Source: Nereocystis luetkeana
Taxonomy: Eukaryota; Sar; Phaeophyceae; Laminariales; Laminariaceae
Assembly: GCA_031213475.1 (NCBI GenBank)
Contig: JARUPZ010000016.1
Coordinates: forward strand, 744,001-808,000
DNA length: 64,000 nucleotides
Direction: 5' to 3'
A model generated the notes under the pieces. That model saw only the letters and a program-made list of their open reading frames with translations, had not been told where the DNA came from and did not search any database. This document shows positions 1-12,524 of the stretch, piece after piece. The translations under genes and the position numbers were made by a program. Within the stretch, counting starts at the first letter, position 1. Every line of letters starts with the position of its first letter.

Positions 1-458
1 ACCGCGTTTTACATTCATTTTGACTCGACCAGTACAGCAGCAATACCGGGTTGCTCGAGGCCCGAATGGCTTCCTGTCTGTGTCTACTCTGTGGAGAAAG
101 GTGCCCCCTGCGTGTTTTCGTATACCCCGTACCTTCCTTGGAGCTATTACGGGTGCCCGGTGCCCGGTGGAGACTCACGATAGCAGAGCAGCACTGGTTG
201 AAACTCGACCTTCAGCGTGACAATCGCTTTACGAACTGCGCAAAAGACAAGAAGACGCAACTACCGAACAGCGCCACGCATGTAGGCGTAGCATCCCGAC
301 CTGTGAAGTTCGACGACCGAGGGCTGGCACGAGTCTATACTGCTGTGGGGGGCTTCCTGGCGGCATGGTAGGTGCAGCAATCAAGCATTTTGGTGGCGTC
401 GTGAGGCCTGCTCTCCGCTCTCTGCTCGTTCAGCGAAATGACCCAAGTTATGCCTGTT

Positions 459-601
459 ATGATGAAGTTTTCTCGGAGAGCTCTCGGTAGTTTGGGCCCG
501 CGGGAGCAGCGCAGACGTGCCAGGCCGACAAAGGAGCAGGACGATGCCGTCGCCACGATGTTGGGGGGTCTACTGGTGGTCAGAGGAGAACGTCAAGACC
601 G
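459..601 (+). CDS. candidate first coding exon, rest of gene unresolved
   Basis: Two consecutive ATG codons at 459 and 462 open a frame of 48 codons. It runs into a good splice donor, GTAAGG, at 602 just before an in-frame TAA at 603. The residues start MMKFSRRALGSLGP and continue through an Arg-rich stretch to a mixed acidic and hydrophobic segment with TMLGGLLVV near the end. The composition reads like protein rather than repeat. I could not find a convincing downstream exon before about 5 kb, so the gene is partial at best. No family is recognised. A chance open frame beside a GTAAG is a serious alternative. Confidence 0.25.
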
Positions 602-1059
602 GTAAGGGCCGTCTTTTGGAGCTTGTGAGTCATCCTCTCCTCGGTTTGGAATTGCGCCGCATTTTCCCTCATCATCCCTCAGTTGATTGCGCCGCGATAT
701 AGGCGTGGGCTATGGGCGATGGGGATGTCGCGCAGTCGTGTGTCGTGTGTCGTACTACAGATGCTGTGTACAATGAGGCAGTCTCATATCATAGACTATC
801 AATAGTGTACACTACAGCAGTAGTGGGTACCCCGAGCTACAGTGAGAGGACCCCGAGATGAGAAAAACCGGGGTGTCCAGTAGGTCAAATCGGCATGTCT
901 CGCCACACTAAAACCAGTATATTCCCACTACAAACACGAGCATCGTGTACCCCTCGTAGATGAGAGCCCATGTTTCGTAATCTCACGGAGTACCTACCCA
1001 CTGCTGCCATTTCCTCGACGACCCGATATTTAGCCCTACATGTACACCACGAGTACCGG

Positions 1060-1195
1060 CATTCTGCTGCCTCTTGTTGTTGCTGCTGGTGCTGCTGTTG
1101 GTGCTGCTGCTGGTGTTGCTGTTGGTGCTGGTGCTGCTAGTGCTGCTGGTGCTGGTGCTGGTGCTTTTGCTGGTGCTGCTTCTGCTGATCTACTC
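1060..1195. repeat. GCT/GGT-rich microsatellite
   Basis: A run of about 135 bases made mostly of the triplets TGC, TGG, TGT and GGT. Read on the minus strand it gives an Ala/Pro/Thr-rich open frame, which is a by-product of the triplet repeat and not evidence of a gene. Confidence 0.7.
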
Positions 1196-2738
1196 GTAGT
1201 GCACGTAGCATAACGATGCGGTATCATGGACTTGCATCAACATTCCGGATTTTCGAACCGATTCAAACGTACGATTATCATACACCACTCTGCCCCTAAA
1301 TCTAAAGTTCACAGCAGTAGTCTAAACGGTCCGTCTGTTTAGGGACAGATTGGTACCTGGTACCGGTACGTGGTAGCTGGCACGTGGTATGCTGATCTAC
1401 CACCAGTACGTACTGCTGTAGCTTCGCTTCGAGAAAATGTCATACTTTGTACATCGGACAATGTCGGTTTGCATGGTGTGCCTTGCGAGCCCTGCTTGTG
1501 ATATTTTTGGCTCTTGCACTTTTTCGTTTGTTCTCGTACGGGGTACTGTTGTACCTGGTACATACAGTACATACATGCAGAAATAGTATATATGCGTGTT
1601 TTTGCGCATAATATCGAGCAATCGTACCCGAACATTCGAGCACGCATTTCAATAGAGTTTTGTCAGGAGACGTCGTCGTCAGTCACAGCTTTAGGAGCTC
1701 AAAAAACACTATATCAAGTACATTAAATTTAGACCGCCGCCCGTCACAGGTCTACTGTAAGAACTGCCGTCTCCTGACATGTGTAATTTCCAGCATCTAA
1801 ATCGAAAATCGAGCATTCAAACATCTGGCCCATTTATAACAATAGTCTTTGAGCTCGCACCTCACACTTCTGACGCTCTGACGATTCACTCCATCATCCA
1901 GGGCCATGCCACACAGCACGCGAGTTCAGGCAGTGAGGGAGCCTTTGCTCGAATGCGTGTCCTACTCCGATGATTCACGTAGGTAACAATATCGAGTCTC
2001 CGATTTTCCGTGTTTCTTTGAAATTTGAATCCCACCCGGGAAAAGGTTTGTACACCGTGATGCTTTCTTCAGCTGGGTTGTCAGCGACAGGCATCTCAAA
2101 CGGGTCATGCTTGCACTGCACACTATTTCAGTTTTCTTCGTTGCCCTTTGGCCACTCTGTTGCCGCCGGACTCGCGACGTGCAAGCAGCCCGCATCCTAC
2201 CCCAGCCACCGCCGTGCAACCAGCGGTAACTGCAGAGGCTGTCGAAAGACCAAGCGCGTGGCTCGTCCTCGCTCAACCCGACCTACACTGGGAGATCTAA
2301 CCTTCGGCTGAGTTTTCACTCGAGACAAAGGAAGAACAAGGTAAGGAACAAGGGATGCATGGGTGTGGTTGCTCTACGTATACGAGATTCGGCTTGGATC
2401 CCTGCCTCTCTGACTTACGAGAGGGTCTTGCGGGGTGACGGGTTAGAGGGAGAAAGTGCACCCCTCGAGCTTCGTGTCGTTCGATCTCGCGCAACTCGGG
2501 CCAAGCGTCCCCGCTCTTGGTCTTGCGAGAGAAGGTTAGCGAATGTTTACACCTACTGATGTACCATGGTACACTCACTGCAGCAGTACGCAAGGGAACC
2601 ACAAATTCAAAATCAGCTACTGGTATATACCGCAGTACTGTTGCTGTACGGTACCGGGCACCTGATAAGAAACATGAAAGTTGGTCCAGGCTGGATTTCT
2701 TGTTTGAGAATGGATGCGTTCTTCACTAACTTGAGTAT

Positions 2739-2859
2739 AACTCGCGATTTTCTCATTTTCAGGTAGATCTCAGCCTGTCTTTCTTATTGCTCGTTTTAAC
2801 GACTCGCGATTTTCTTATTCTCAGGTAGATCTCAGCCTGCCTTTCTTATTGCTCGTTTT
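2739..2859. repeat. tandem duplication, 62-base unit, two copies
   Basis: The unit begins with ACTCGCGATTTTCT and contains TCAGGTAGATCTCAGCCTG. It recurs at 2,741 and 2,803 with only a few substitutions. The repeated TTTTCAG/GTAGAT resembles a splice acceptor, but no open frame follows it. Confidence 0.85.
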
Positions 2860-4451
2860 CAATAGATGTCCTGCACTGTGCCCAAAGCAGAGCTAATCGG
2901 ACGGGGCACTTGTTGAATTGTCCCAAGAGTTGTAGCCCCGCCCTCTAAGGTACTACTGTCGACTGTAGACTGTCTCCTCGCATTCCCTTACGAGGGGCGA
3001 GGGCCACGTAGCTCAGACTCCGACTCGCTCGCCGTTGGGCGAGTGCAGTATCACAGTACATTTTCTCTCGGACTACATCTGGGTGTTAGACAGTGAGACC
3101 TCTTCGGTCAAGAGTGGTACAACAGTGCAATACAGGAGACCTAGAAGGCAATAAGAAAGGCAGGCTTGAGATTTTCAGGAAAATAAGAAAATCGGGAGTC
3201 ATGATACAGGTGCTGGTGTGGAATGCACCCAATATCAAAATAATAAATCCAGCCTGGACTATAGATACTGTATCTCTCCTGGTCATCATTGAATATCCTT
3301 TACTGCTGTACTGTAGATAGTCCTGAAGCGCTACGGTTCCATGCGTACCGAGGTATGGGATATAGGCAAAAGCACTTGCGAAACCGGTATCCACATGCGT
3401 TACGTATCAGGTGGAGCAGAGGCATTGCTGCTGCTGCTGCTTTTGTAGCGGTGCACTACTGTACTACTACTGCACGATAACGATTGAAGGACAGCTCGGG
3501 TAGCAAACATGCCCTGGCCAACAAAGGGCGTTTCTTGACCGCCTCCAGAGGGCATTGGAACGAACCGAATGGAATATTATTTGCCGCATGAGTTGGTGCT
3601 GATAAGTTGTGGGAAATGAGTAGATTCAGTGCAACCGGAGAAAAACGGCGAATCTAGGAATCCGTTCCGCTCGTTCCCATGCTCCTTGAAGGGAGTTAAG
3701 ACACGCCTTAAGCTGGTGTTGTTGACTGCTGCCTTCCGGAATGCGCCCGGTCGAAAAAGGCTCAGGTGCACGATCTGGCACCCACGAGCAGATGACAAAC
3801 GCTGCATGCACAGTGCTTGTGCTGATTGTCGGACACGCACCTTAAGAGTGTTGGGTTCGCACAGGGGTGCGGTCGATTTTCAGCCCTCGATTGTTCCAGA
3901 ACTAAGGAAAAGGTGCCAACACCGAACAAAGGAGGCGTTTTCGGAACGGCCTGGTCGACAGACAGCCTTCCGAAAATAAAACGTCCGGCTTTAGCATCCT
4001 TTTTAACGTTGTCGAGAAAACACGACTGCTGAAAAAGCTGTGCGAATTCAACGCTCTTCACGGTGCTTCGATGTTGGAATATTTTACTTGTGATGTTTCA
4101 CTTACAACTCCTTTCGTGGCTGTTATCGACTTCGGTTCAGGAAACATCTGTGGATATTGGATGCCCGTCTTCTCGTGACTCGCGTTCTTTCGAACGAACC
4201 CCTCCGGCGTAGAATATCGTACGGGTACCTGGTGCTGCAGTCTAAACATGTCGTCTTGCTAGTAAATCCTAATCTTACGGAAAATGGAACTGCGGAGCCA
4301 CGACGTACTGTAGTGCAAATCTAATAGAGATAACTCGGAAGTTACGCAGGAGAACGACGACGTTATTAGTTTTTTTTCCGAGCTCATACTCGTAGTAGAG
4401 AGGGCAATTTGAGCTCTTTCAGCGACCGATAGGTATCATACATATATCTAT

Positions 4452-4560
4452 TATTACGGGGGGCCATAGTTAATAGGACCTATGGTATACATAAAAAACT
4501 ATATATTTAAGCATTTTTACTGAAAATATTTGGTCCTATTAACTATGGTTCCCCGTAATA
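4452..4560. mobile_element. palindromic MITE, family 1 (GGGGGRCCATAGT ends)
   Basis: The ends are inverted repeats of about 28 bases: TATTACGGGGGGCCATAGT on the left and its near-complement finishing in CCCCGTAATA on the right. A short AT-rich centre separates them, total 109 bases, with no coding capacity. Related copies lie at 24,002, 24,141 and 48,298. A TA at each outer edge may be the target duplication. I cannot assign a transposase superfamily from the ends alone. Confidence 0.75.
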
Positions 4561-4897
4561 GTAGCCAGTTATCGTAATATTAATAGTTTCAAACTGCTTT
4601 TGGAGGGATGTTTTGAGAGTTCGATGTTTAATAGCATTCACAATCCGAAACAGCCTTCAAGGTCAGCTTCTCAAATCTTCTCTCTAAATCGGTTACCAAA
4701 TAGTAGGTACTACTGTAATTCTCTACAGCACAACACACCGCAACATTTTATCTATTAATCGATAGAGGCCAACCACGTTCCGCTGTCGTAGGAGGTTGGA
4801 TACTACGATTTGCCTACCCATGCAATTGTACATACAATATGAGACCTGGTACGGTGGCAACGCTGTGATACCTCATGTGTACAGCACGTGTGTATCA

Positions 4898-4928
4898 TAC
4901 CTGGTACCTGGTACCTGGTACTGGTACA
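4898..4928. repeat. TACCTGGTA tandem cluster
   Basis: Three overlapping TACCTGGTA units followed by CTGGTAC. This is the densest cluster of a palindrome-like 9-mer that recurs throughout the window. Confidence 0.6.
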
Positions 4929-5085
4929 TGTTTGGTGATGCCGCAGGCACTCAGTGTGCTTACCTTCTCTGGCATCCAAGCCACTCAGCACAGCCCTTCC
5001 ACCTCCGTCCCATCCGTCCGATCCACTTGGTGCCCTAGCAGAAAGAAGCATCAGCACATCTACCGACAATTTTACCAGTGGGAGG

Positions 5086-5508
5086 ATGCCGCGCCACATC
5101 ATGAAGCCTACCCAGGGTTGTTCCAACCAAGGCGGTGTGAAAGAACTCAAAAGGTTTGACGTGGAGACGCTCGAATTCGGGGCGATGACCGAGGCGTTTC
5201 TCTCCGCGGGTAAGCTTGCCGCGTTGCGCCCAAAGCTTCATGAAGGAATCGTGGAGATGGGGGTAGACAAGAGCAGCAGCAGCAACAACATCAGCAACAG
5301 CAGCCCCATCAACAACATCAGCAGAGGCAGCAGCAGCAAAGCCGGTAGCAGCAGCAGCAACACCGGCAGCGAGGCTTGTGACTTCGATGCGCTCGAGTTC
5401 GGGGCGATGACTGAGCTGTTTCTGTTTGCAGGAGAAGTTACCAAGTTGCGCTCTGAGTTTCGCCAAGGGGTCGTGAAGGCGAGAGCAGGAAGCGGCCCCA
5501 GGAGCAGC

Positions 5509-5557
<49 letters not shown>

Positions 5558-8500
5558 GCAACAGCAGTTCCAGCGGCGTGGGTGTGCGGAAGACCGCTGC
5601 GAAGGTGAGGGGATGGCGTATTTATATTAATCAAATGAGCTTACCGACCGTCCAGCCAGCGCTGACTGAGAGCTACCGGGTACTTGAAGGGAATACTTAC
5701 ACCAGCAGCGGTAGACGTGACGTCTGATGTCGTGTTTGGGTGGTTTGACAGTATTCGATGTTGGAGATGGGTGGCTACGTCTAGCGGCGACGCCGGGATC
5801 GTTTCGTCCTCGTATGTGAACTGGTGGAATTATTTAAGGTGATTCGAGGTAGTTTCCTCATGTCTGAGTATTGTAGACCGTATACTGGACATACATTTAT
5901 ATTCAATACTGCTGCAGCTGCTGCTCAAGAGCTAAAGTGGATACACAAGGAATAATCAAACTAAAAGTAAGATATTTTCCGCCTCAAAAGAGAAGAACGG
6001 GGAACGCTCCGGAAAAAATATACATTCATACTGTACTGCTGCTTTTCCCCATAAACGAAACGGTTGAAGCGTTTTCAAGTTTGAAAACAAAAAAACTTGA
6101 ACAAAGGAATAGGGGAACATCCTTTCATAAATTTAGTACGACCCGAGGCTATAACGGTCGCTTGAAATTATGGGCCGCTGGTAATCCCATAGCTTGTCAT
6201 TTTGAAAGTTTTGTGGGGATGTGGTGGAGGATACTGAACGGGGGGCATGCCACACACCAGATACATCGGCTCCCCGAGTACCCTAACTCACCAGGTGTTC
6301 GGGTACCCGCCGACCCTATCACCCGCGGGCTTCAAGTCGAACTCGAACCCCCCACAGGTATTGCCAGCTGCACATGGACATATTGGTATTGTTATACCGT
6401 AGGCTACGTCTGTTTGGTTTCAATTATTCTGATAGTTAGAGCCAGTCCTGTCTTGTGTACCTGGCATGTTTTCTGCCGTGCTTCTCGTCCCTGCTGTTGT
6501 TATGTTCTTGACTTGGTGTCCACGAAAACGAACAAAGGCAACGGGTGACCACCACAACACAGCGGAACTACAAGCACCTTGCTGCAGCCGAGACGGTGGC
6601 GGTTGTTGTGTTCACACCGCTTGGGAATTAACAAAACAAAAAGTGCCCCCCTCCCGGTGCTGAAATCGGAATCGAATTGAGGAACAAGTAATATTTGTGA
6701 CCTTCCATCCACCCCCTCTCGTCCCGTCTCGTCCCGCCCCGTCCCCTCCCGTCTCCTCCCCGCCATCCCCCCCCCCTTCCTCTCCCGTATTGCCTCCTCC
6801 CATATCGTCCCCTCCCCTCCAACCCCCCGCCTCTCCCCCCCCATCCCCCCGCCCTCCACTCCTATCTCAAAACCGCTTGTTTTTCCTCCAGGCTTCGGAT
6901 GACGTCCAGTCCTCTCCGGGCAAGAAGAAAGCACCCGGTACGACCTCAGCAGAGAGTGATGGTGCCGCCTGCCCGTCAGGAGAAGGAGCGGGGGTGGCGG
7001 TGGCGGTGGCGGTGGCTGTGGGGGCGGGGGCGTCAAGCGATAAGACCGGTGCGGCGTCTGTGGGCGTGAAGGTGGCCGGGAAAGTGGAAGAGCCGCCGAC
7101 GGAGAAGAATGGCCCAGTTGTCCCGTCGGTGGCGCCCGCAGAGGACGAGGTGATTCGGTTTTGCGTTCGATGCCATTCTCGTTCGGCGTTTTGCCTTCGC
7201 TCTAGGTTGCCCGCGGTTGGTGTTGGTGATGGCATAGGTGTTGTTGGTGTTGGTGTTGTTGTTGACTGTCTTGGTGTGTTGGTGTTGGTGTTCGGTTTTT
7301 GTGGTTCAGTTTCGTGCTTTGTTGGTGTTGGCGGTGGTGTTGGTGTTGTTGGTGTTGATGTGGTTGGCGTTTTCGCTATTGTTGGTGGTTCGGATGTTGT
7401 CATTCTTGGTGACGGCGCTGGCGTTGGGTTGGGTCTTCTGTGTCATTCTTGGTGACGGCGCTGGCGTTGGGTTGGGTCTTCTGTAGTGCACTCGGAGCCC
7501 GAGAGAGAATGCTGCCTCTTGTCGTCCCGCCCATTGATGTCTTTCGCCTACACGAACTATGCCGGTACGGCGCTGATGCCAAAAAACAGTTTTTATCGTT
7601 GATGTGAAGTAACCGCCCATACGGACAGTATACTAAACTCATTGGGGCGTGGTGAGACCTTTTTGCTCCAACGCTGGGTTCCGCCATGTGTTGTACTTTA
7701 ACGTTGATAGGAGGTGTTTTTTCTTTGCCACGGCTACAATGCCACGTATTGTCGGGTTTCTACTATTCACGAGCGTGTTTGCGTTGAAGGAGTACGTACA
7801 CGCAGCAGCAGTTGCAGTTGCCCACTGTCCAAACAACCAATGTGTGATGAACCGCTATAGCATTGAGGAAATGGTCTATCTCTGATTCCAAGGGTTTGAA
7901 ATGATCCAATTCCAATTCCAAGTGTTTTAAAATTATCCAACTCTAAGTCCAACCCGAAAGGAAGGTCAGTGGCCATGTGGCTAAAGCAGGTACCGGCTTC
8001 AAATCATGCAATACAGCATGTGTGTTTCCAAATAACCTCGGGTGGGTGGCGTGTGCTTGTTTTGTAAGGGGTGATGATACCGCATGGTGGACCAACCAGC
8101 GATAAATATCGACTCCAAAAGTACCAGGCATTTCGTTTGCATCTAAGCGTTATTGTTGACGCTTCGGAGTGCTACACGGTCGAGCTTACTCTCCCCAAAG
8201 CGACTTGTTGGTGATTTACAACCATAGCAAGAAAACGCTTGCATGGTATACATCAGAGTACGTTCGCATTGGTGTGGCCCCAACAATGTTAACCCCCCCC
8301 CCCCCCCCCATTTTATCCTCACCCCCGTTCCCGCCTGACGGCCTCGTGGCATACTTCTCCAGACCCCCTGGTCTCCACTTATGGGGGACCACGACGCGTC
8401 CATGGCGCAGGGTCGAGTGGTGGGGACTGCGCTGGTACCCTCTCCACCTCAGTTTCCATCGCCACGTCAATCTACGTCGGCATGCTCGCCTCCGTCTTCC

Positions 8501-9691
8501 GCGAGGGCGACGGTCAGTAACCCATCGCCGACTTTCGCGACAGGTGCCACCACTTCCCGTAGGTCGGCGGCCTTGTCGACCTGCTTTCGCCTGCGAGCGC
8601 TGCGGACGGCGTCCGTGTCGAAAGTGCGCGCTGCAGTCCGCGAGCAAAAGGAGAACAAGCGTGACGCCATGGCCCTGTACCGCTTGGGGGGATCTTCGGC
8701 AGGCGCTACAACCTCGGGTATGGAGGTCGACATGGGGATAGATTTGTGTGGGGGGGGGTGGGGGCGGTGGGGGGGCAGCAGCAACAGTAGCAGCAGCAGC
8801 AGCGACAGGGGCAACAGCAGCGGCGGGAGGACCACCAGCAGCAGCAGGAGCAGCAGCAGCAGGAGCAGCAGCAGCAGCAGCAGCAACATTAACAGCGACC
8901 GCGGCTGCAAGAGGGGAAGGGGTTTGCTGGATGAAGGTCCAGAGAAAGGAGTGAAGAAGCAAAAGCAAGCTGCTAAGCAGGAAGTGGCGCGGACTGACCA
9001 GGGTGTTGCGCCAGTCGTTAAGAAGAAGCCGGCAGCAAGGAAGCCGGTAGCGAAGGCGATCAGGAAGGCTGTGCTCGAGAAGAAGCCGGCTGCCAAGAAG
9101 CCGACTCAGAAGAAAAAAGCCACGAAGATGGCGGTGAACAGGAACCCAGCCGCTACGAACAAGGTGAAGAACGAAGAAGAGGAGGCAAAGGAAGAGGTTC
9201 AGACAGGGGTGAGCTCTTTGACAGAGAGGGGGGTCGTACAAATAGCATACGAAGAGTAACCAGTACTTTTGATGTGACCAGTATGTTCATGACCAGTATG
9301 TTCATGACCAGTATGTTCATGAACTGGGTTTTGTTTTGAACGGCATGTTTCCTCTCCTCTCCGGTGCACCTTGCATATATCATGTATAGAGCCAGGTCTG
9401 CGTACGTACTGCTGTACCATACGCCCCAATTTATATGCCTTGTGTTTTGTTCACGGTGCTGTGGAATTTTCCGGCTTCCTCTAACCATACCCTGTCCCCT
9501 GTCCCCTATTCCCGTACTACCGCCGACCCTGTTTGTCTACCGCCTCCGGTTGTGCACGTCGAAACACACAACAGGAGGTCAAGGTCGTGACGTCCACGAC
9601 CAAGGGACGAGCCAGGCGTACTGCGACTATTCGTAAGAAGGGCGCCACCGCGGCCGCCGCGCCTGCCACCAGGCGGAGGGGGCGCAAGTGA
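5086..9691 (+). CDS. four-exon gene for a Ser/Asn- and Lys-rich, probably nuclear protein with twin N-terminal motifs
   Basis: Exons are 5,086-5,604, 6,892-7,149, 8,363-9,208 and 9,575-9,691. All introns have GT...AG borders and phase 0, and the joined frame gives about 579 residues ending at TGA 9,689. Residues 24-58 and 100-133 are two copies of one motif with core LEFGAMTE, then FL.AG, LR and G(I/V)V. A 16-residue Asn run follows, encoded by (AAC)16 at 5,509-5,556. Exon 2 is Ala/Val-rich with a KKK cluster. Exon 3 has a Ser-rich stretch (about 397-439) from AGC repeats, then a Lys/Pro/Ala-rich part (about 448-541) with repeated KKPAA(R/K)KP, as in histone H1 tails. Exon 4 is Arg/Lys-rich and ends RRRGRK. 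Nucleic-acid binding in the nucleus is inferred from composition only. I recognise no family for the twin motif. The start is the first ATG in frame (GGAGGATGCC context). An extra upstream exon is possible. Confidence 0.7.
6705..6890 (+). other. long pyrimidine tract before an intron acceptor
   Basis: Nearly 190 bases of C-rich CCCGTCTC/CCCTCC-type sequence lead directly into the TTCCTCCAG acceptor of exon 2 of the 5,086-9,691 gene. It is an unusually long polypyrimidine tract. Its tandem CCCGTC/CCCTCC texture suggests a microsatellite that expanded there. Confidence 0.6.
7399..7484. repeat. tandem duplication, 43-base unit, two copies (intronic)
   Basis: The unit TGTCATTCTTGGTGACGG... recurs exactly 43 bases later, inside intron 2 of the 5,086-9,691 gene and next to a GTTGGT-rich stretch (7,215-7,390). 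Confidence 0.85.
9276..9320. repeat. 15-base tandem repeat, three copies (intronic)
   Basis: Three perfect copies of GACCAGTATGTTCAT in intron 3 of the 5,086-9,691 gene, about 70 bases after its donor site. Confidence 0.9.
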
Positions 9692-12045
9692 GACAACCAT
9701 CAGCGCCCGCGTCGCTGTGGAATCGATCGTTTTTCGCGTGGTATGCGGGTGCTTTACCTCGAGCGTGGTCAGTGATAACTTGTTTTGGGGTCTCTCGTCT
9801 TGTAAGTCTGTTCATGCCCGGCGATGCTCTATGTGTTGGTGGTGCAAAAGGTGATTGCAGTCGTAGAGTATGCGCGCCCCGTGTCCTTGCTCGTGTGATG
9901 GGTACCTACCGAGTGTTGTGCTGTATAACGCCTGCGTGTGGCGGTGGTGGTGATAGTGGTGAAGGTAGTGTCGGAGATGGTGGTGTTGGTGATTGGGGGA
10001 AGGCCGTGCTGTACAAGGTTGGCGCCTGAATGTCGGTGTACGAAACGCCTGTGGCCGCCGGGTAGCTTACGGGCTCCGACTGGTTGGTGGTGGTGGTGCT
10101 GACCTTTGTTGCGCGCATGAAAAGAAAAGTAACTAAACAGTGACGCTGTAGGTGTGCGTGTGAGGGCGTGCTTTGAACCCCATCCGGTTCCTTCTGCACT
10201 AGGTACGGTTGATACTGATGGACTGGGATTTGCAAGGCGCGGTAAAACAAACAGGGTAAATAAAACCAGGGTGAAGATAATATATCCATACGAGAAACAG
10301 CCGAAAGAGAGGACTAAACCTTGTAAGAAATTGTAATTGTTGCATGTCGTTTTACCCTCAATGACTATGAAAGCGATATGTTGTTTATGTGGTTGGGTAA
10401 TGATCCCGTCTCTTCGTAGGCTATTTTTAAGTGCGCGTGCGGCATCTCTTCAAATCATCAGAGGTCCGATGATATTACGTGAGACGAGTAGGTGGTATCA
10501 GTCCACAGGCCTAATGGAACGGGCCGCCGACCTACGGGAAGACAAAAGTTTTACTTGAACTACGTGACCATTTAGATAAGCGTGCCAATACGTGAAAAAT
10601 TATTACTTTTGGTACAGTAGTAGTACTGCAAGGACGAGGGAAGTCGGGGGAGGTCGTCCGAATTATGTCTGGCTACAGCTAGTTTACAGTATTAGTAGTG
10701 GCAGTAGAGGATACATTTCGCAAGCATGGATACACTCGGTCAGTAGGCTCTACAGACTCTCTAAATAGGCTCTAGCCTGCAAGGTAAAATCCTCACTGTC
10801 TGTATGGCCTATGCTCCGTCTCTTGCAGCTTGTCGTGCGGGCAGAGGTCCGCTCAAGATCGGTCGTATGCACAATAACTTGGATAGGGTGTGCGGGTATC
10901 CGTAGATCGAGCGGTCTCTCGTTGATAACGTACTTTTAGTGGAGGGGGCGCCAGCCGGCCTACAAAAGTATTGGGGGTATCGGGTGTCGAGCCGAAAACC
11001 GAATGCTGTTGAAGTTGAATGTTGTCCGTGTTTGGTTAATTTGGTTCCGTGGGCAGTTTCGTGCCTGTCCCTCTCCTTTGTTTACATACCTGGTATGTGA
11101 CATATTGAGCTCTATATCTAGTGGGTGGGTGGATGGGTGGGTGGGATGATGGTGGTGGGAGGTGGTGGCGGTAGTGAAGCTTCGGCAAGAGTAAAAGTGC
11201 CTTTAAGGTCGATGTATTGGAGGGGGTTATATGAGTACCATTAGGGTCTCTGTAAGCTCACCTGTGGATACTATATATAATAATATATACGAAAAATACT
11301 AAATACGACAATGCAAAGTTCTACCTACATGCCGGCCTGCTGCTCTACTGGGGTATCGCGATAACATCCCGCGGGGATATAAGTACCGTAAAGAAACCCG
11401 AGGGATCCCGAAGTCACAAGCAGTAGTAGGGGGTTTTGTATTGTATTTGGGACGTCAACCTTTCCGCGGGAATACGCGGTCTGGTAACGGGAAACCACGG
11501 GAAGTACTGATATTGCACGGGGTCATGTTGAATCGAAAATGTAAATAAATAGTTGTGTGATGAAAAAAATGAACGGGAGCGGGAGATCAGCCTTTGCGCG
11601 GTACCTGTTTGGACAGGAGCGGGGGACAAAATGTATGGCGGGGCTACGTGAAATTCCCGTATCCCATGATTTCCCGTGGCGTGTGTACCACGGTTTATTT
11701 CCCGAGCAAAGCCCCGGAAAACACGATGATCATGCTCGTGAAGGTTGAGTAGTAGTAGAGTGGCTATGAGGCAAGGCCGCCCAATACTTGCGGTGCTGGA
11801 ATCCTCGGTGCATCACCCACCCCCCTCGGCCGACGCATGGATGGATGGATGCAGATGTTTTTCTCTGAGGCTCCTTCCTTTCAAAGCATTTACTGCAGCA
11901 CTGTACTCTTAATACTAGTACTACTTTTATTACTACTATTAATAGTACCTCGCCGAACTGTTTTCGAGAAAAATGATACATACCTGGTAGGTTGTAGCCC
12001 GATGAACAGTCCAATGGCCTGGGTATTGCGCATCACAAACAGCGG
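9692..12045. other. gene-poor unique stretch up to the duplication
   Basis: No coding region is supported. It holds the presumed 3' UTR of the upstream gene, short G/T-rich microsatellite patches (for example GGTGGGTGG near 11.12 kb) and scattered TACCTGGTA motifs. Confidence 0.45.
10259..10264 (+). promoter_or_regulatory. candidate polyadenylation signal AATAAA
   Basis: This is the first AATAAA I noticed downstream of the stop codon at 9,691. A distance of about 570 bases would imply a long 3' UTR, so the assignment is weak. Confidence 0.3.
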
Positions 12046-12524
12046 GATTTGAACGGTATTAATGGGGTTTGACCTGAATTGGGAAGTTCCGCAATCACAA
12101 GATTTTTGGCCGAATTATTCTACGTATTGTAACAGGTTGGCCGGGTTGACAGGGTTTCATGGAACACGTTTGCTGTGTGCCATATTTCAGGATCTACAGT
12201 ATGTATCCATAAAAAAAGGCGTGGGCATTGGACTCGTACGAAACTTGGGGCGGTATGCTTGAAGCAGGTCGTACGTAGTACGTTATCAGGAGGACCACAC
12301 CACAAAATACACGAACAAAACAACCCGCCGAATATACGCGCGAACCCGTGTTGCGTTGTGCCAGGCATTAGAAAGCCATCCTACGAGGTACGCCGTCTTA
12401 CTATGCTCCCCGAATACCGGATTCAAGTAAATACAGCAGCAGTAGTAGTAGTAGTGGTAGTACTACTACTACTGCTCGCTGTACTGCGGTGCTGCTCCTC
12501 AAAACACCGGGTTTGGACACAGAC

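Larger units (their letters stand above)
602..4451. other. gene-poor unique stretch
   Basis: No gene is supported here. There are short overlapping open frames on both strands, notably around 3,577-4,061, but they lack ATG starts in good context, splice consensus and low-complexity coding signatures. The stretch contains a GCT/GGT-rich microsatellite near 1.1 kb, a 62-base tandem duplication near 2.75 kb and scattered copies of the short palindromic motif TACCWGGTA. Confidence 0.5.

Noticed and set aside
5937..6548. 203-codon + frame inside intron 1
   Set aside because: It begins with GTG rather than ATG, has no low-complexity or domain signature, and lies between well-matched exons. I treat it as a chance open frame.
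8216..9241. 341-codon minus-strand frame, Leu/Ala/Pro-rich
   Set aside because: It is antisense to the AGC and Lys-codon repeats of exon 3 of the 5,086-9,691 gene. The + strand has matching exon phases on both sides, this one does not.
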